Assembly (NCBI GenBank): GCA_026395315.1
Contig: JAPLYY010000068.1
Location: 1-12,622, forward strand
DNA: 12,622 bases
Direction: 5' to 3'
Origin: Candidatus Shapirobacteria bacterium
GTDB taxonomy: Bacteria > Patescibacteriota > Microgenomatia > UBA12405
Within the stretch, counting starts at the first letter, position 1. Each line of letters begins with the position of its first letter. This document shows positions 11,977 to 12,622 of the stretch, piece after piece. The notes beneath the pieces were generated by a model. The model was not told where the DNA came from. It did no database searches and saw only the letters and a list, made by a program, of their open reading frames with translations. The position numbers were made by a program, and so were the translations under genes.

Positions 11977-12113
11977 TAGACTTATATAGTCGGTGTACTT
12001 TAACAATAAGATCTGTTATGGCCCCGAGGGCACAAATAAATCCCCTATCTTTAGGAGGTTTTTCTGTGCTCTTATAGGGCGAAATTTTTTGATATGTGAA
12101 AAGGAGATTGAAA
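11977..12113 (+). promoter_or_regulatory. Structured 5' leader of the 12114 gene
   Basis: This stretch holds several possible pairings: GCCC/GGGC (12021-12030 area), GAGGGCAC with GTGCTCTT (with G-U pairs), CCTA/TAGG in a small hairpin around 12043-12055, and CCCTAT (12043-12048) with ATAGGG (12074-12079). Some exclude each other. The last G-rich arm is followed by CGAAATTTTTT, a terminator-like tail. An AGGAGG at 12053-12058 lies inside. It looks like a regulatory leader (attenuator or riboswitch-like), but I match it to no known class. Confidence 0.4.
12018..12077 (+). CDS. Possible 19-residue leader peptide
   Basis: An ATG at 12018 opens a 19-codon frame, MAPRAQINPLSLGGFSVLL, ending in TAG at 12075-12077. 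It has only a weak Shine-Dalgarno. In the same frame a GTG at 12066 follows a perfect AGGAGG (12053-12058) with 7-nt spacing and would encode just GTG-CTC-TTA-TAG. Either could be a regulatory leader ORF or chance. Its position inside the long leader of the next gene is what makes it worth listing. Confidence 0.3.
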   Translation: MAPRAQINPLSLGGFSVLL

Positions 12114-12512
12114 ATGACTACTCGGTATTTTGTTGACGAATTGCCAGAAACACCCGCGCCTTTGACGCAGACGGTTGTACCAGTCGGGAAAGCAAAGTTA
12201 TCAAGTTATGGATGGCAGCCGGTAATGGAGAATGGTGAGTTTGTAGGATTTAGAAATCCAAAACTTGGTCAATTTATTCATTCGGCTGTTGTCGATGGCG
12301 AGAAAGCCCTGTATGACATTATCCTGTGGCAAGATGGGCAAAATCTTCATAACGGGGAATTAATCCAACGGAATTATTATGAGAGGCACCAATGGCACCG
12401 CAAAATAAATCTGACGGATGGGCACAGAGGTTTTTTTGGTACGCATCCTGAAAAATTTCAAGAGTTGCGGTCATATCCCGACCCAGATGTTTGCGGTCGT
12501 GACCGGTACTAA
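12114..12512 (+). CDS. Hypothetical protein, 132 residues
   Basis: Not a family I recognise. The ATG at 12114 is chosen over the GTG at 12096 because AAGGAG (12101-12106) sits 7 nt before it, one of the few good Shine-Dalgarno sites in the window. The product begins MTTRYFVDELPETPAPL and contains a compact, plausible domain, with GWQPVMENGEFVGFRNPK and LGQFIHSAVVDGEKALYDI around residues 33-70. The remainder is rich in His, Arg, Asn and Trp and looks less ordered. There is no signal peptide or membrane segment. It has its own promoter and a structured leader. The 3' half overlaps a coding-like minus-strand frame (12319-12622), so the C-terminal part may be noncoding, or the two genes may truly overlap. 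Confidence 0.6.
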   Translation: MTTRYFVDELPETPAPLTQTVVPVGKAKLSSYGWQPVMENGEFVGFRNPKLGQFIHSAVVDGEKALYDIILWQDGQNLHNGELIQRNYYERHQWHRKINLTDGHRGFFGTHPEKFQELRSYPDPDVCGRDRY

Positions 12513-12622
12513 ATTCATGATTTTGAGAAATATGGTCAATTAAATCAAGATAAACGTCTAAAGTTTGAGCTAAAAATTGTGGTTCGGTAAGGCCATTTTT
12601 TTCTAAAAGGGACTGAAGCTCA
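12319..12622 (-). CDS. Partial hypothetical protein running off the right edge
   Basis: Translated by hand: about 100 codons are open on the minus strand from the window end to a TAA at 12319-12321. The visible product includes LTEPQFLAQTLDVYLDLIDH, a convincing amphipathic helix, then ISQNHEFSTGHDRKHLGRD and MTATLEIFQDAYQKN. Codon use and composition look like a real protein, especially beyond 12512. The start lies outside the window. I do not recognise the family. It is convergent with the gene at 12114-12512 and overlaps it by 194 bp, unusually long, so one of the two ends is probably wrong or one frame is decaying. Confidence 0.45.
   Translation of the reverse strand, partial: ELQSLLEKNGLTEPQFLAQTLDVYLDLIDHISQNHEFSTGHDRKHLGRDMTATLEIFQDAYQKNLCAHPSDLFCGAIGASHNNSVGLIPRYEDFAHLATG

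Noticed and set aside
12096..12113. GTG start adding six residues to the 12114 gene
   Set aside because: The Shine-Dalgarno AAGGAG would fall inside those codons. It is ideally spaced for the ATG at 12114.
11931..12113. A known riboswitch class in the leader
   Set aside because: No recognisable conserved core of a known class was found. Only pairings and a terminator-like tail are visible.
1..12622. tRNA, rRNA, CRISPR array, insertion sequence or replication origin
   Set aside because: I looked for cloverleaf, regular repeat-spacer, transposase and DnaA-box-like patterns and found none I could support by eye.

Overview
The window looks like a piece of a compact, moderately AT-rich bacterial chromosome dominated by the str/S10/spc translation gene cluster on the minus strand. 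Several features suggest Patescibacteria (Candidate Phyla Radiation), perhaps Microgenomates. Genes are packed with 2-11 bp gaps or 4-8 bp overlaps, Shine-Dalgarno sequences are almost absent, L2 is shortened, and EF-Tu has a strongly divergent switch I segment. The phylum is an inference from these traits and from remembered family sequences; no search was run.

Layout in the minus-strand transcription direction, from high to low coordinates: fusA (EF-G); an antitoxin/toxin pair of the RelB/RelE-StbE type with its own consensus promoter and terminator; an unrecognised 212-residue protein with its own promoter and terminator; tuf (EF-Tu) behind two candidate promoters; a 13-bp hairpin; then rpsJ, rplC, rplD, rplW, rplB, rpsS, rplV, rpsC, rplP, rpmC, rpsQ, rplN, rplX and rplE, the last running off the left edge. 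This is the classical bacterial order, except that rpsL and rpsG do not precede fusA and a toxin-antitoxin module plus an orphan gene separate fusA from tuf. EF-G and EF-Tu drive elongation, and the remaining genes supply 50S and 30S proteins.

On the plus strand, divergent from fusA, lies an FAD-dependent amine-oxidase-like oxidoreductase that appears internally shortened. It is followed by an extended -10 promoter and an approximately 137-nt structured leader with a possible tiny leader ORF. Next comes a 132-residue unknown protein with one of the few good Shine-Dalgarno sites in the window. Its 3' half overlaps a coding-like minus-strand frame that enters from the right edge.

The most notable observations are the EF-Tu switch I divergence, two in-frame copies of a 31-bp repeat inside an L22 N-terminal extension, the structured leader at 11977-12113, a recurrent AAYTATG start context in place of Shine-Dalgarno sites, apparently leaderless promoters, and matching short hairpin/U-tract leaders ahead of fusA and tuf. 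No complete new multi-gene system was recognised.
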